From: Diphasiastrum complanatum
Taxonomy: Eukaryota > Streptophyta > Lycopodiopsida > Lycopodiales > Lycopodiaceae
Direction of reading: 5' to 3'
Length of the DNA stretch: 64,000 nt
Assembly (NCBI GenBank): GCA_029204225.1
Contig: CM055102.1
Span: forward strand, 23,281,390-23,345,389
Shown: one piece after another, positions 1 to 11,695 of the stretch
Layout of the letters: the number at the start of each line of letters is the position of its first letter
Position numbering within the stretch: the stretch's first letter is position 1
Notes under the pieces: model-generated
The model's input: the letters and a program-made list of their open reading frames with translations, nothing else
Database searches by the model: none
Told to the model about the DNA's origin: nothing
Translations under genes and position numbers: made by a program

Positions 1-905
1 TCCTATAGAGAGTAGTGTCCTTGAAGGATCTTTCACTACCTCTTATAGTTAACTTTACATGAGACTCCATTGGTGTATCGCAAGCTTTTGCATCTACCAT
101 ATGAAATTTTTCTTGAATAGAATTAGCATACTTCACTTGACAAAGGAAAGTGATTGAGAAGATTTAATTACTTCTATTCTCAAAATGTAATGCAAGTTAC
201 CAAGATCATGCACCTCGAATTCTTTCTTAAGAGCAATCTTGATATCCTCCACATCTTGATTGTTTCCACCACTCAAGATGATATCATCCACATAGATTAA
301 CAAGACGGTAACATCATTTCCAGCAAACCTTAAAGAAAGTGAATTATCTTACTCACTCATAACAAAGACTTGAGAGAGTAAAAAAATGTTGAGCTTAGCA
401 TACCAACTCCTTGGTGCTTGCTTAAGGCCATACAAACTTTTTTGTAGTAGAACACATGATTTGGCTTTGTAGAAGAAATGTAGCTCTCGAGTTTAGGGTT
501 TCATGCTCTTCCTCCTCAAGATCACCATTCAAAAAGGCATTTGTAATGTCTAATTTCCATAGATCCCATCATAAAAAGTAGCAAGTGAGATGATCATCTC
601 GAATGCTTACCATCTTTGCCACGTGTGCAAAGGTCTCATCATAGTCAATCCCTTGTTCTTGAGCATATCCTTTTGCCATTAACCTTGCCTTGTACTTGTT
701 GACAGATCCATCTTGGTTTGTCTTCACCTTGAAGATCCATTTGCATCCAATAGCTTTCTTGTCCTTAGGTAACTCCACCAATCTCCATGTTCCATTTTTC
801 ATAAGAGCTTGATACTCAAGATCCATTGCTTGGATACACTCCTCTTCTTTCCTTGCTTCATCTAAACTTGTAGGTTCATCAAAAGAGGCTAGGAAAGCAA
901 CAACC
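1..905 (-). pseudogene. Copia reverse-transcriptase remnant, cut by window edge
   Basis: Minus-strand Ty1/Copia RT fragment. The best part (569-826) contains GTWRLVELPKDKKAIGCKWI and the KARLMAKGYAQEQGIDYDET motif typical of the Copia RT N-terminus. The lower coordinates hold the YVDDIILSG-type palm region and the start of the GSLIYL segment, in several frames with stops. The DNA of positions 1-540 closely matches 54575-55125, so both pieces belong to one Copia family. The left side is lost at the window edge and no LTR is visible here. Reading frames are broken, so it is not functional. The family assignment is secure; the extent of the element is not. Confidence 0.85.
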
Positions 906-2287
906 TCGAAGCGAGCTTTTTGGCGTTCGAATCAAACTTCTTTGACAACAATTTGTATAGGTTAATGGATCCAGCGATCACTTCAGTAGGACGGAATCCA
1001 TTACCTCCTTGCCAAAAAAGAATAAGATTTTGCTTTACGGTCTACTGGTTTCTCATGCATCAGGATTTGAGGAGAACAATTTTCCAAAAAAGCATATCTT
1101 TTTCATGACAAACCTAAACCGTACATCATGAATTTAGGCAAAGGCACATTAGATTGGGAGATCACAAGACTCTCTTCTAAGTTAGAACACAATGAAACTA
1201 GAGAATTACTATTTATTCATTTGAAGTTTCCATAGGTTTAAGGTAGCATAATCTAACTCTTTTGTGGTGATTCTCGGCTCTCCATTTTCATGTCACTATT
1301 AGCACTTATAGCCTGCATGTCATTTGTGCTCACACGGTTGGGGTCATGCTTGCAAACAATGATGATTCACGTTTATTCATGTGCATTTATCATCTTCTTG
1401 ATTAATTGACGCGAAATGAGTGTATAGAAGCACACCTGATAAAAGGCTTACTAGTTGTTAAGCGAAATAATGTCACATAGATTCATCTTCGTAGGTGTGA
1501 AAGGTGGAGACGTACTTTTTTTCTAAGCTTTCCATTTAATAAGCTACTCAAAAAATGGCTCGTGATCTTCAAAAGCATGACCTCAACTGATGTAGTTATC
1601 CACATTAAAGTTTGCCAAGTCGAAATCGATGGTATGTTACCTTTCAAGTTTCAGACCCAACTGAGCAAAAATGGTTCTTTCTCATGAATTGTGTAGTACT
1701 TTATTTTGAGGATCTTTGGTTAGAGTGTCTCTAGCGATTGGCAAAATCTTACAGGATGTTGAAGTTAGCTTTGTAGTCCTGTAGGCAGTTGCATTCTCCA
1801 AAAGACACATGAGGGGTGTAGCTTCCATGGCACGAAAGATTAGGGATGAAGAGGCAAGCGTAGGAATAGGTTCTCCATCGGCCACGAAAACCAGCAAATC
1901 TAGTGTTTTGAATGCAAGATGTATTCAAGAAAAATCTTCTTCCGAGGAGTCATCAATGCTTTCAGATGGGCTCAAGGAGGGCTTAGAATCACCTAATCAT
2001 AAAGATCATCTGTTGTTATCTACCTATGTGGTCATGATACAGATCCTGATTTACATCAACGTTGAGGGAGTGAATGGGTATCTAGATCTTAGGTTGCTAC
2101 TTCAGTTTTGAAATGTCTTTCTGCTAGAGTTTTTAAGTGTTTGCTGATAATAGATATGATATAGTATTGGTTTATTGTTCATTCTCTCGTTCATTAATGC
2201 TAATAGTTTGTGTAGCTATGAGTGAAAAAGAGTCATTTAGGCAGGCGTAACTAATGTAGGCAGGCGTGCACTCTAAGCACAGCCAAT

Positions 2288-2290
<3 letters not shown>
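906..2290. other. No recognisable gene
   Basis: About 1.4 kb without a recognisable coding region. A 100-codon open frame at 1809-2111 (plus) has no motif I recognise and may be chance. The sequence is AT-rich and shows no RNA gene or clear repeat. Confidence 0.5.

Positions 2291-2356
<66 letters not shown>
2291..2356. repeat. (GA)n microsatellite
   Basis: Uninterrupted GA dinucleotide tract of about 33 units. Open frames across it encode only poly-Ser-Leu or poly-Arg-Glu and are artefacts. Confidence 0.98.
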
Positions 2357-2358
<2 letters not shown>

Positions 2359-2929
2359 CTGAATAGTTGATTGAAACCAAACAACTTTCTTCCAACAACA
2401 AAGAATCGTTACTATTGGAAAATTAGAAAACAGATCGAAGAAAAACTACACCAAATAATTCAAACACAACTGGAAAAGAATCATGTAACCGGAGAGCTGC
2501 ACAGGACCTATTTGGGCTGATGGTTTCTGCATACAGAGGTTTACAGCAAGGCATTTATAGCAAGACAACAATTAAAGGCACTACGCTTGTATCAAGGCTA
2601 TGGTGTTATATGAGGCAATACGCTTGTATCCAACAAGAACCACGCTTCTGAGGTGTGTGTATGTGACAGAGAAAGATAGAGTGAGAGAGAGACACCCACT
2701 TGATCAGGCGTAGACCAGCTGTAGGAAAATATGCAAGAAGATTGCTCTTCATACATATACTCATGCGCCTATGGAGGGAGATGGAGAGAGCAGTGCAGCT
2801 TGCTCCAGATTATTGTTCATGCGATTGCTCTAGATTGCTATTCATGCATTGTTTGATCAGATTTGCTGCTCTAAATCAACAATGGGACTAATTCTCACCT
2901 ACATCATAATCAGCTCTGTGTATATGTGC

Positions 2930-2931
<2 letters not shown>

Positions 2932-2980
<49 letters not shown>
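2932..2980. repeat. (GA)n microsatellite
   Basis: Second uninterrupted GA tract, about 24 units, 650 bases from the first. It lies upstream of the glyoxal-oxidase fragment. Confidence 0.98.
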
Positions 2981-2985
<5 letters not shown>

Positions 2986-3194
2986 CTCACCCAATTCATG
3001 CTGTTTTTCCTACATATATACATATATACGTGGCTACTCTGCTCTGATCTGTCTACATGAACTACTCTGCTCGACTGCTCTGTCTGCATCAGTTCCATGT
3101 ATCCTCCTATATATCAAACATCTATATCCAAGGCCTCTCCCTTGGTACTCAATGCATCAGTATTTCTGCATGTGCTTCTTCTTGTGCGCATCAA

Positions 3195-3607
3195 GGTGAC
3201 AGGGACTTTGATGAAGATCATCAGGTCGGGCTTGCGGATAAGCACACAGGGCATTCTGATTCCAATCCGAAGTGGGAGATAGGGAAGCCCATTTCTCGCT
3301 TAATGGTGGATATGATCATTCTTCCCAATGCACAAATTCGCATCATAAATGGAGCAGAACGAGGCTCTGCGGGTTGGGGACTGGCTTGCGATCCTGTGCT
3401 AACGCCCTTACTCTATTCTCCCTCAGAAGCAATCTCACAGAGATTTCAAATCCTATCAGCGAGCACCATTGCTAGAATGTATCACTCCACAACAAATCTG
3501 TTACCCGATGGTAGGGTCCTTGTGGGTGGTAGTAACACTAACACAGACTATGCCTTCAATGGTGTTCTATTCCTCACTGAGCTCCGCCTCGAAGCCTACA
3601 GCCCCTA
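3195..3607 (+). pseudogene. Glyoxal/galactose oxidase (GLOX) fragment
   Basis: Plant glyoxal oxidases are secreted copper-radical enzymes with a kelch-like beta-propeller that oxidise aldehydes and release hydrogen peroxide. This piece matches the middle of such proteins: NPKWEIGKPISRLMVDMIIL, then INGAERGSAGWG, TPLLYSPSEAISQRF, ARMYHSTTNLLPDGRVLVGG and SNTNTDYAF, ending at TELRLEAYSP followed by a stop. Family members continue with PPYL and the C-terminal immunoglobulin-like domain, so the frame stops early. The N-terminal signal peptide, the radical-site Tyr/Cys region and the C-terminus are absent. It is about 135 codons, against more than 500 for the family. This is a truncated gene copy, perhaps carried by a transposon. 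The family call is strong; whether it is an isolated exon or a pseudogene is inferred. Confidence 0.85.
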
Positions 3608-3653
3608 AAAGCAACTGGTGTAATAACTGCATCTATACAAAATGTGTTTAGAA

Positions 3654-3716
3654 GGCGACGGGGACTTTGATGAGGAACATCAGGTCAAGCTTCCGGATAC
3701 GCACGCAGGGCATTCT
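3654..3716 (+). repeat. 63-base direct repeat of the GLOX fragment 5' part
   Basis: Positions 3195-3257 and 3654-3716 are the same length and nearly the same sequence (both contain GGGACTTTGATGA and end in GGGCATTCT). The second copy lies just after the GLOX frame ends. Confidence 0.85.
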
Positions 3717-3952
3717 ATAACAATAATAAAAGCGTGCGATATACATAATAATAAAAGCACGCACATGTGATATACATTTGATAGATGAAGAAGGGAAACT
3801 CGTGTATCAAGTGGATCGGTGGGGTGTCAGGCCGGGATAGAAAAGAGTGATTCGAGATGCTTTTGAAGAATATTGGTGTGCTTGAATTGCAAGGTAATTT
3901 GTGTTATTAATCCGTGTTTGTATGTGAGATTTTTGTTCATACTTAATGTCAA

Positions 3953-3957
<5 letters not shown>

Positions 3958-4022
<65 letters not shown>
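3958..4022. repeat. (GA)n microsatellite
   Basis: Third long GA tract, about 32 units. Together with 2291-2356 and 2932-2980 it makes three GA tracts in 1.8 kb. Confidence 0.98.
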
Positions 4023-4025
<3 letters not shown>

Positions 4026-4594
4026 TATGCACTCACCCCGACTCTCAGCTGATACGCTGATACAGCTGCAAGCTGAAATCCTCAGTATCAGCTGATACGG
4101 CTGGAAGCTGAAATCCTCAGTCGCATGGAACAATTTCCTTTTTTATCCTCAGTTGATCTGGCTGCAAGAAAACCTCAGTCAGATGGAAATCCTTAGTGCA
4201 TGGAAGAAGTCTCCGAGTGAGCAGCGAGAGAGGGAGCAATGAGTACGGGAAAGAGGAAGGCGGCGGTTGTGAGAAGCCTATTAAAGAAAGAGGGTGTGTA
4301 ATTTTTGTAATGGACGCCTATTAAAGAGTATGGGTGTGTAATTTTTGTAAGTAACCCTACTTTTTTTTTTTGTAAGGTGTGACATAGGCTTCTAGACTTA
4401 TAGTTAACACCACCATTACACTCTCTCTCTTAAATATATTTATATATATAGATAGATATGGCAACGAAGTAGAAATCAACAGATTTAACCGTGCAGAGGG
4501 GTTTTTGTTCCTGATTTGAGATCATCCTGATTCCAAGTGCACGCATACCTCAGAAGTTAGTCTCCATAGTTGACACTTACGTAGTGATCGACAC

Positions 4595-4963
4595 TCAAGT
4601 AGTCATCAGTCCATACTTCAAGAGTGCGGAGGAGAAACTTGTGTAGTAACTACTGGGAATATGAAGCATCATCCGAGTTTCAGGTTGCAGGTCCACAATA
4701 ATCTGGGCCTTTTGTATTGCTTTCCTCGCACTCCATCTTTCTGGACGGAACTGTAGATCTGTGACCCACCACATGTACACATCTTCGGCAACTCTTCTCG
4801 GATTACTGTGGGTGGTGGAATTTGGGCGTGTCATTTCCACAATATCACCAGGATCAGATGCTGGATCTTTGCCAGAGGTAGAGGCTATATAGTCATTAAC
4901 TGGGACCGCACCAGATTCCCACTCTTCCAATTTCCAATCTCGACTTATAACTCACGTAATTGA
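4595..4963 (-). CDS. Unrecognised coding-like exon
   Basis: An open minus-strand frame of about 115 codons with protein-like composition. It contains NPRRVAEDVYMWWVTDLQF, PERWSARKAIQKAQ and HIPSSYYTSFSSALLKYG. I do not recognise the family. The frame has no ATG at its beginning and is preceded by a stop, so if real it is more likely an internal exon or a broken copy. It lies 400 bases upstream of, and divergent from, the DUF4408/DUF761 gene. It could also be a fragment carried in by a transposon. Confidence 0.4.
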
Positions 4964-5369
4964 AACATAAATGTCTGTTTCCACTACAGTATCGCAGACT
5001 TATACAGTCAATCACATCAACATATAACTAATCGGGGCAGCGGTATTTTTTTAAGCTCAGTCTGCATGTTGATAACTGCTCAGAGGTCTATCTCATTGTG
5101 TGTAGCCTTATGCCTTCTCCGGGTGTCCCCTGAGAGATTCCTGAACTTTGTTGGAAAATACTCATTGCTCCTCTCCACTAATATTTGATTTTGTTGTATG
5201 CTACTTGCACCAAAGAGACACGATGCGCTAACAGATCGAAAAGTAGCTTTCAACTGCAAGTAAATTTATGTGAGCGATTGGAGAAAACCGCAATTTCATT
5301 CATGCTTGCTTGAGTTGTTAGACACCAATATTCATTCTTCCTTCGCCATATCGTGATCATCACTCAGAC

Positions 5370-6221
5370 ATGGAGATGGCAGCGAGGGTCTTCTTTAACG
5401 TGCAAGTCGTTCTACATTCACTTATAAAAACAATTGCTCGGAGAAAATGGATTTTCTCGTTTCTTATCTTCGTCACGTCGTTACTCACCTGGTCTGCTAG
5501 CAATTTTATTCCACTTTTCAGAACCTCTTTCGAGATTCTCGCACCTCAATTATGGCAAAAGGCAACGGAATGGCTCACCCGGCCCGTGCTGTTTCTACTC
5601 GTAAATTTTGTCATTGTTTCAATTTGGGTTACTTCAAGCACGGCCTGCCATGCCAATTTTGATCAGGCTAGCGAGAAAAGATTAAATGAGGAGGAAATTC
5701 AATCCATCAGAATTGCTCCTGGAGAACTTTCTCAGACGCTCTCATCACACAGCCTAGATGCTTTGTGCTGTTCCCAAGCTCATCAACAACAGCAAGATGC
5801 AGAATTTTGTCAACCATTTGGTGGAGCTAATTCCAGTGATCCTCCGAAGGCCAAACTTGTGGAGAAAAAAGCTCTTGATCCAGAGAAGAGAAGTAAAGCA
5901 AAGGCCAAAACCACTACTCGCATTAATTCTGAGAAAAAGATTTCTGCTATTGCAAAAAATTCACAAGCTTCCGAAGAAACAGCCCAGAAACTGACTTATA
6001 AAAAGAAGTGTGCATCATTTCCACGTACTCCTGCCGGTGTTATTGTAAAAGATGTCTCATTTGCAGAAGGAATGGTACCAGACTCTTCCTCGAGCAGGCC
6101 AGAAGTCTTAGTGATTGAGAAGGATGAGCTGAATGACAGGATTGAAGCCTTTTTTGCAAATTTTTGGGAGCAGCAGCGCCTGCAAAGACAGGAATCAATT
6201 CGCCGTCGTCAATACCACTGA
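5370..6221 (+). CDS. DUF4408/DUF761 domain protein
   Basis: Intact single-exon gene of 283 codons starting ATGGAGATG. The N-terminal part has two hydrophobic segments, at about residues 27-50 (WIFSFLIFVTSLLTW) and 66-90 (WLTRPVLFLLVNFVIVSIWV), as in plant DUF4408 proteins. The middle is Lys/Ser-rich and probably disordered. The C-terminus (DELNDRIEAFFANFWEQQRL, then QRQESIRRRQYH) is a clear DUF761 motif. Members of this family are small plant membrane-associated proteins of unknown biochemical role, sometimes annotated as cotton-fibre expressed. No frameshift or stop is present and the length is normal. It is the only clearly intact host gene in the window. An AATAAA-type signal follows near 6568. 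Confidence 0.85.
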   Translation: MEMAARVFFNVQVVLHSLIKTIARRKWIFSFLIFVTSLLTWSASNFIPLFRTSFEILAPQLWQKATEWLTRPVLFLLVNFVIVSIWVTSSTACHANFDQASEKRLNEEEIQSIRIAPGELSQTLSSHSLDALCCSQAHQQQQDAEFCQPFGGANSSDPPKAKLVEKKALDPEKRSKAKAKTTTRINSEKKISAIAKNSQASEETAQKLTYKKKCASFPRTPAGVIVKDVSFAEGMVPDSSSSRPEVLVIEKDELNDRIEAFFANFWEQQRLQRQESIRRRQYH

Positions 6222-7964
6222 ACTTTGGAGATGCAACTAAGCTGGAGCTGCTTGTTAGATCCTTTATCTTTTCTGTGTACAGACATGCCATGGTATCAGA
6301 ACTCCTGAAGAAATCCTAAAACTAGTCTTCCATCCTTTTGAAGTGAATCATTTGAAGTATAATTTTCAGACCGAGCTCTTGTAGTGGCGCTGCAAGATGA
6401 AAAGGATCAAGGGCTCCTCACGGTGTACAAATTTGTTAATATAAATACGTTTTGCTAATTTATGCAGATTTGAGAAACATATGACTTATTGTAATTCATC
6501 AAAGGTAGTGTGCGACGTAGTTGCTGATGCGTTAATGCTTTTATAAACACCTGCTTGCTCCATTTGAATAAATTATCAGCACGCTTTTAAAAAACGAACT
6601 TAATCATGTGCACTCACGATCAGTCAGCAACAGTGAATACTGGTATAAATCGGCCTGGAGTCATGGAAAATTAAAGCAACCTTTTGGTAGTACATTAGCG
6701 CTTAATTTGATTGTTTAGTTTTTATTTAAGTTAGCTTGTCAACATTATATCAGTGGATGCATCAGATAGTATAAAATTATAGCTTTGATTTGAAGTGCTT
6801 GACCTTTTGTCCTTATTTGTATGCTCTCTGAATCTTTGTAATGGTATAACACTCGACATGCAAATTGACGACATTATACATAGATGACATGTCTGAATTC
6901 ATGTTTTCGACCATGATTGCAGATGTAGACATCCTATGCATAAATAATGAATTTTGAATTTGCCATTTCAGTTGAGCTACAGATCAAGTCTTACATGCGA
7001 CTGAACAAGAATATAGTTGAATCCTGTGTTCAACATAAACTGTCGAGTGATGATAATTCTGCAAGAACCATTTCCCAATACCTCAAGACTCAAATTTTAG
7101 TACAGACCAGATTTTGAAAGGAAATATGTTTATTGCCTTTGGTCTTGAGTGTCTATGCTAGCAATGCGACAAGAGCGAAAGCTGAAATTTTTGGCATCTT
7201 AAAAATAAAAATTGAGAGTCTAGGTGGGTTTGAGAGATAACCCCAACACAAAATAATTTTTAACATTTTTGTGAAAAAATACTGCAGCCTCCTTAGAAGG
7301 AATGAGTGCATCTGTTTTAGAAAACATTCCGAGCAGCGGAAGGTGCACTTAAAAGTTTACCTTTTCTACACACCTTTTGCATTGAAGGTGTTTAAAAAAA
7401 GTTTACATAACAAAATAGTTAGAAAATTTTTCTACTAGGCCCCTTCCTCATGCCCTAACGCCTAGGAAAAATTCCTTACCTTACATCTTCTAACTAAAAT
7501 TGAGTGTTACAATCCTTAGAAAATTCAATCTGTATCCAAAATATCCTATCGATCCTAATTCTAAAAACAGGTCCTTCATCTATACATATTTCGGATTTCC
7601 AGCCAATTCATAGATGGATTCTTGGAACCAAAGTGACCTTCCATAGGTCAACAAGTGACCTTCCACAAGTCAACAAATGCTCTAGAGGTCACCAATCAAC
7701 CTACAACACTTGTTCTGCTCACAAAGAAACCCCAAAGAATGTAGATAGAAGAAAGAAACTCCACCTTGCAAAGATAGCGTACAAGACAGCCCAATTGAGG
7801 CCAAAAACTGAAAAAATAGCCCCTATAAGCTATGGTGAAATCATGACAAAACTTCACCTCGAAACCCACGACCATTCCAAAGAACTAGAAATTACCGATT
7901 GTTAACTTATTCTATAGCTAACCTAGAGTTGACAACTCAACGAGGTAGAAGCAAACCGATTCAT
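6222..7964. other. 3' flank and intergenic DNA
   Basis: AT-rich DNA after the DUF761 gene. The first few hundred bases are presumably its 3' untranslated region. An open frame at 7504-7905 (plus) has no recognisable motif. Confidence 0.45.
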
Positions 7965-8212
7965 CCAAAAACCAAGGTAAACCACCCACTTGGATGATGA
8001 TCGATTCCACACCCACCACAGCTACATATTATGGCTGAAAACTGACAAGCTACATAGTTGGATTGGTAAGCATCACTATTGAAAGATCACCCAAAAACAA
8101 AGGTAAACCACCCACTTGGATGATGATCAATTCCACACCCACCACATATTATGGCTAAAAGCTGACAAGCTACATAGTTGGATTGGTAAGCATCACTATT
8201 GAAAGATCACCA
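7965..8212 (+). repeat. Two-copy tandem repeat, unit about 124 bases
   Basis: Units 7965-8089 and 8090-8212 share AAACCACCCACTTGGATGAT, ATTCCACACCCACCACA and TACATAGTTGGATTGGTAAG with few differences. The second unit runs straight into the Copia RNase H relic. Confidence 0.9.
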
Positions 8213-8700
8213 CAAGGCTTTTTGAGTGGATCTTACACTATGTCAAAGGTATGCTTTGATTTAGGTCTAGCTCATAAAAGAGAAGATAACACGTATACAC
8301 TGATGGGTTACTCTAATGCAACTTGAATTGGGATGGAAGCATTGATGATAGAAAATTGGTAATAAGTATTGCATTTAATCTTGATAATGGTTATTATTTT
8401 TGTTCTACAAAAAAAACTACAAAGCATTCTAACATTGAAGCTGAATACATTGCATTAAGCTCAACAACACAAGAAGCAACATGGTTATAGTGTATTCTTA
8501 ACAAGATTGGTATAAGAAGAACAATACCAAATAGTTGGCAATCAAAGTGACATTTAGCAAGTAAAGAATTCGGTCTTTCATGGCATATAGAGCACATAGA
8601 AAATATCAATCTATTCAAAAATATTGATATGATGCATTGCAAGACTAAAGACTATACAGACAAGTTCGAATATATCATAAATGTGTTTTGTGTTTGCAAA
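8213..8700 (+). pseudogene. Copia RNase H relic
   Basis: Translated in shifting frames, this plus-strand stretch reads like the Copia RNase H end of pol: YVKGMLDLGLAHKR, then GYYFCSTKKTTKHSNIEAEY with IALSSTTQEATWL, then a degenerate SWHIEHIENINLFKNIDM corresponding to the KHIDIKYHF region. Several in-frame stops and shifts are present. No polypurine tract or LTR could be assigned. It is old compared with the other Copia pieces. Confidence 0.75.
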
Positions 8701-8739
8701 ATGAATTAAAATTTTTGAGAGAGTGTAAAAAATTGTAGA

Positions 8740-9902
8740 GCTATTAATTAGTGATTATTCAATCATTGTTTATGGTTCTTGTTTAAGCTACTAAGTGAAT
8801 ATAGCATATATTAACATGTAAGTGAATTGGTGTCATGAAGGCTAGAGATTTGGGTCATCTAACCCACATTAATGGCAACATGTGCCATGCAAGGGCTTTG
8901 TTGAAGAAAACATTTGAGTGTTTATGCTTTTATTATATAACTTCCACTTAGGAGATTTCAACTCTTCAATGTGAGTGTGTGCTCTCTCTCCCTTGGTTTT
9001 TACACCAACCACATATGTTGCATACAAAAGGTCTTCTAGAAACTTTAGATGTTGAAATTTTAAGATTTGATCAAGCAAATAGTCATTAAGTACAATAAGA
9101 TATAAAAAAGGCTAAAAATTATAGAAGCATGCTTGAGAAAAACAAATTTATAATTTCATCACCATAGAAAAGTTACAAGTCATAATCAATCATTTCCAAA
9201 TAATGGTTTTCATCTGTGAAAATGGTACTTTCTTTGGAATTCATCTCAAAAGTTCAATTTATAATTTCACAAATAAATAACTTACACATCAAGATTGTAT
9301 TATGTCAAACTTTCATCCTATAAAACACTCATTAAAGATGTACTAGTCAAGTCATCAAAGATGTACCAGTCAGGTCATTGATAAGTAAGATATGATTGAT
9401 GAAAACTAGATATAAAAATAATTCTTAATTTTTCTATTAGAATTGAGGTATTTGTAATGATAATAATGCACCATTAGAACTATATTAGTAGTTGTTGTCT
9501 ATACACATACAAATAAAACTTAGTTATTTTCTATTTGATCAAATAGTTGAATTATTATCATAGATTAGGATGTTCTATAATGTAATCTCATCTTAATTAT
9601 AAATTATCATCGCATGCTATTGTTTGTGTCTGTTTTCTGAGTAAGAGACATGGTCTACATGCTACTATATTTTATTACAAACATGTAATCTCTCTTAGTA
9701 ATAAATGAAATCCCTTAAGATGTTGTGAGTGTACCCACATGACATGCATAATGACATTCTCCTTATTAAATACCATCAAATCAAAAACAAAAATGGTCAT
9801 AATATTTACAACATGATTTGTTAATCGAGATTCATAATGCTTTAGACATTATTGTTGGATAAAAATGAATGTCAAATTAAGTATTTTATAAGAGCAAAGT
9901 AC
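8740..9902. other. AT-rich intergenic DNA
   Basis: No gene, RNA or clear repeat recognised. It may contain LTR remnants of the neighbouring elements, but no termini could be assigned. Confidence 0.4.
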
Positions 9903-10641
9903 TTAAAAGTTATGTCTATTCAATCTCACCCTCATTGACAAGGTTACCTGCTTGTTTTGGTTTCCCCTTGCCTTGTTCCACCAGGAATTTGCGACATTCA
10001 CTCTTCCAATGGCCACAATGGAAGCACTTGCCTTTCTTCTTGGTCTTACTGGAAGATCCCTCATCCTCCTGAGACTTGACAAATTGCTTCTTAGACTTCT
10101 TCTTGCCCTTGCCCTTGCCTTGTTTTTGGCATGTCGCAAGTGCCTGATTGTCAGTATTTTGACGTCTAGCTTTCACCATTTCTCGTCGTTGCTCTTCTTG
10201 CATCAAGATTCTTGTGAGCTCGTCAAAGGTTGGCAATCTTTCTCTTGATGCTATTCCGCCCACGAACATCTAATAAGGTTCTACAATGCCGCACAATGCA
10301 TTGTGCACCAGCTCCACATCACGTATGCGCTCACCAATAGAATGCAATTCATCCCTCATTGTCTTGATTCTGGTCATGTACGTCTGAATGTGCTCTCCTT
10401 GTTCCATTCGGGCACTATTCAGCTTTGACTTCAGAAACATGATTCTTGATGGATTTGACGTCTCGAATTGCTCCTTTAGCACATCCCATGCTTGTCTGGG
10501 TGTAACAGCATCACAAATGTGGGTAAGGATGTGATCCTTTACTAACAAGTTAATTTTCATTTTGAATTTCCACACTGCATAGTTGGAAATCTCATCCAAT
10601 TTGTTACTTTCACTCAAAATGGACTCTCCCATGTTTGCCAT
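9903..10641 (-). pseudogene. Copia gag, internally deleted, zinc knuckle lost
   Basis: Minus-strand Copia Gag starting MANMGESILSESNKLDEI and interrupted at PY by a stop before MFVGGIASRERLPTFDELTR. It matches the gag at 44700-45528 but lacks about 40 residues (the LWDIVTGEERR to ALTYINLS block). The nucleocapsid zinc knuckle, CFHCDKKGHWKSEC in the other copy, is here CFHCGHWKSEC: three codons are missing and the CX2CX4HX4C spacing is destroyed. The Lys-rich tract KGKGKKKSKKQF is retained. There is no protease downstream. Gag packages element RNA; this one should not. Confidence 0.9.
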
Positions 10642-11683
10642 CGCAAAACTGCTTGAAACTTTTGCCTAGGCTAAAAACAATATGTCGAGGCCAACAGTGA
10701 TGTTAGAAGTTCTTGCACTTTTTCCCTTACCAGGCCACTCACTGCTTTTCCACCAATTTGAAAGCCAAATCGGCGTCGCCTTCCAAAATGCACTCAGTCG
10801 TCAACTCCCAACTTCGTGCCCAATGAAATGGTGAAATCACTTTTGGCGCACTCCGAACACTTTCTCTGCTGTAATCACTCTGTTTTGTTGTACTGTACTT
10901 GCAGGTACAGTCCGGGTGCCCTTCATTTGGAGGTTATAGCCTTTCGTTTGGGTCAAAACGGGCAAAGGACCCAAAAATAGGGATTTTCTTTGTTTTTAAA
11001 CCGCTTCATCACCTTGAAGAAACTTCACTTTTCACTTGTGAAGAGACCCAACTCCCATTTTAGTATGAAAATTTTTAATGAAGTTGAAGGCCAAAATGCA
11101 CTTCACTCCTTCAGGGCCCTCTTCAACAACCCTTCAGACTCCATCCAATGGTTGATTTTCATCCAACTGTGGATATCTCTCCTGGACAATCTCAGCTGTT
11201 GATCTTGAAACTTCTCTATCCAACGGATCTGAGCACTCGTGCACTAATGGAGACTCTTAGAAGCATTGTCCACTTCGAAACACAATGGTTTTACCTTGCT
11301 TCGTGCGCGAACATACTCATGACCTGCCTGTCTACGGCCGCGCCTCCCCAAGCTGCCTGTTGCTCAATCAAACGCAATTTTAGATCAATTTCAGCACGAT
11401 CTGAGGCCTGGAGCAGGGTCGCCCTACTGATTCCTAATCTATAGAGTATTCAAACATGACATTCCATGGAGAAACGGTGATTTTAGCTCAACTTGACAAA
11501 GTGGCTTTTTTTCACCTTTTACCGCAAATCTGCTAGGTTAACTGTCTGGAGACAAATCTCTGACATAAACCTCAGAATCTCTCCATGGCTGGTTGACAAT
11601 ACAATTAGCTTCCTTCCTATCCTTACGACATCCAAAACGGTGCGATTTGCCAACATAGGCAATTTTTCACAATACTTAGGTAG
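10642..11683 (-). other. 5' untranslated leader of the 10-kb Copia
   Basis: Between gag and the primer site. Positions 10680-11110 are clearly similar to 45540-46000, the leader of the second gag copy (shared AAATCGGCGTCGCCTTCCAA and AGCCTTTCGTTTGGGTCAA). No coding content is supported. Confidence 0.75.
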
Positions 11684-11695
11684 GCTCTAATACCA
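11684..11695 (-). promoter_or_regulatory. tRNA-iMet primer-binding site
   Basis: The minus strand reads TGGTATTAGAGC, one base from the canonical plant Copia site TGGTATCAGAGC. It sits directly inside the LTR and ends a leader that leads into gag. Confidence 0.85.

Noticed and set aside
2172..2384. Open frames rich in Ser-Leu or Arg-Glu repeats at 2172-2384, 2849-3199, 2910-3098 and 3807-4133
   Set aside because: They are translations of (GA)n tracts and carry no other signal.
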